DNA of 5,471 nucleotides, from assembly GCA_938021455.1 (NCBI GenBank), contig CALIGP010000380.1, forward strand, positions 1 to 5,471. The letters run 5' to 3'. Source of the stretch: an uncultured Lewinella sp. Lineage in GTDB: Bacteria; Bacteroidota; Bacteroidia; Chitinophagales; Saprospiraceae. The notes beneath the pieces are model-generated. The model had not been told where the DNA came from and did no database searches. It worked only from the letters and a program-made list of their open reading frames with translations. The number at the start of each line of letters is the position of its first letter. Position 1 is the first letter of the stretch. Below are positions 5,450 to 5,471 of the stretch, piece by piece. Made by a program: the position numbers and the translations under genes.

Positions 5450-5471
5450 GCCGCTGCGCGGCTTTTCGACA
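5450..5471 (+). repeat. Direct repeat copy 2, terminator-like hairpin (reaches window end)
   Basis: GCCGC (5450-5454) and GCGGC (5458-5462) form a perfect 5-bp stem with a 3-base loop, followed by TTTT (5463-5466). The segment 5452-5471 is the second copy of the module at 5329-5348 and stops at the window edge, so it may continue. It could act as a plus-strand terminator or as one unit of a dispersed repeat. Confidence 0.65.

Larger units (their letters stand above)
5293..5471. other. Non-coding, repeat-rich tail
   Basis: No coding sequence is credible here. The minus-strand frame entering from 5349 runs antisense to arcA and has no coding features of its own. The stretch consists of the arcA terminator, two copies of a GC-rich hairpin module, CACAAAGG repeats and a short unassigned spacer (about 5382-5450) in which CGGTAG occurs at 5397-5402 and 5414-5419. 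Confidence 0.6.

Noticed and set aside
5293..5471. CRISPR array in the repeat-rich tail
   Set aside because: There are only two 20-base copies 123 bases apart, with no regular spacers and no cas genes.
1..5471. A novel multi-gene system spanning the window
   Set aside because: The genes belong to separate, familiar families, face different ways and share no pathway; nothing supports a joint function.

Overview
The window looks like ordinary chromosomal DNA from a member of the Bacteroidota, probably a moderate-GC marine or soil lineage such as Saprospiria (Lewinella-like). Three things point there. One gene (2445-3824, minus) encodes a secreted protein with a GEVED domain and a type IX secretion (Por) C-terminal sorting domain, a system confined to this phylum. 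The chosen start codons have no convincing Shine-Dalgarno sequence. An exact match to the Bacteroidota -7 promoter consensus TAnnTTTG precedes the HAD gene. The phylum is well supported; the lower rank is a guess.

Layout, left to right. Positions 1-708 (plus) hold the 3' part of an ABC transporter ATPase of the NitT/TauT (nitrate/sulfonate/taurine-like) group, cut by the window edge. It converges, with a 17-base gap, on a minus-strand gene for a small exported protein that is probably an outer-membrane beta-barrel (726-1415). Upstream of that, also on the minus strand, are a Cof-type HAD hydrolase (1523-2332) and the T9SS-exported protein (2445-3824). A 211-base divergent intergenic region (3825-4035) separates this block from a complete arginine deiminase gene on the plus strand (4036-5292). 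The last 179 bases (5293-5471) are non-coding and repeat-rich.

The genes do not form an obvious pathway. The three minus-strand genes are separated by gaps of about 110 bases containing promoter- and terminator-like signals, so they are probably separate transcription units. Arginine deiminase stands alone: no ornithine carbamoyltransferase, carbamate kinase or arginine/ornithine antiporter gene is in view.

The most unusual content is non-coding. The divergent region carries a long imperfect inverted repeat (3908-4011) with roughly 42-base arms, ending 24 bases before the arginine deiminase start codon. The tail contains three related copies of a short module (GCTGCGC, a 1-2 base spacer, then GCTTTTC or GCTATTC). 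One copy forms the 3' part of the arginine deiminase terminator, and two carry an added GACA, with CACAAAGG repeats between them. These look like dispersed intergenic repeats. I see no CRISPR array, insertion sequence, tRNA, rRNA or defence system.
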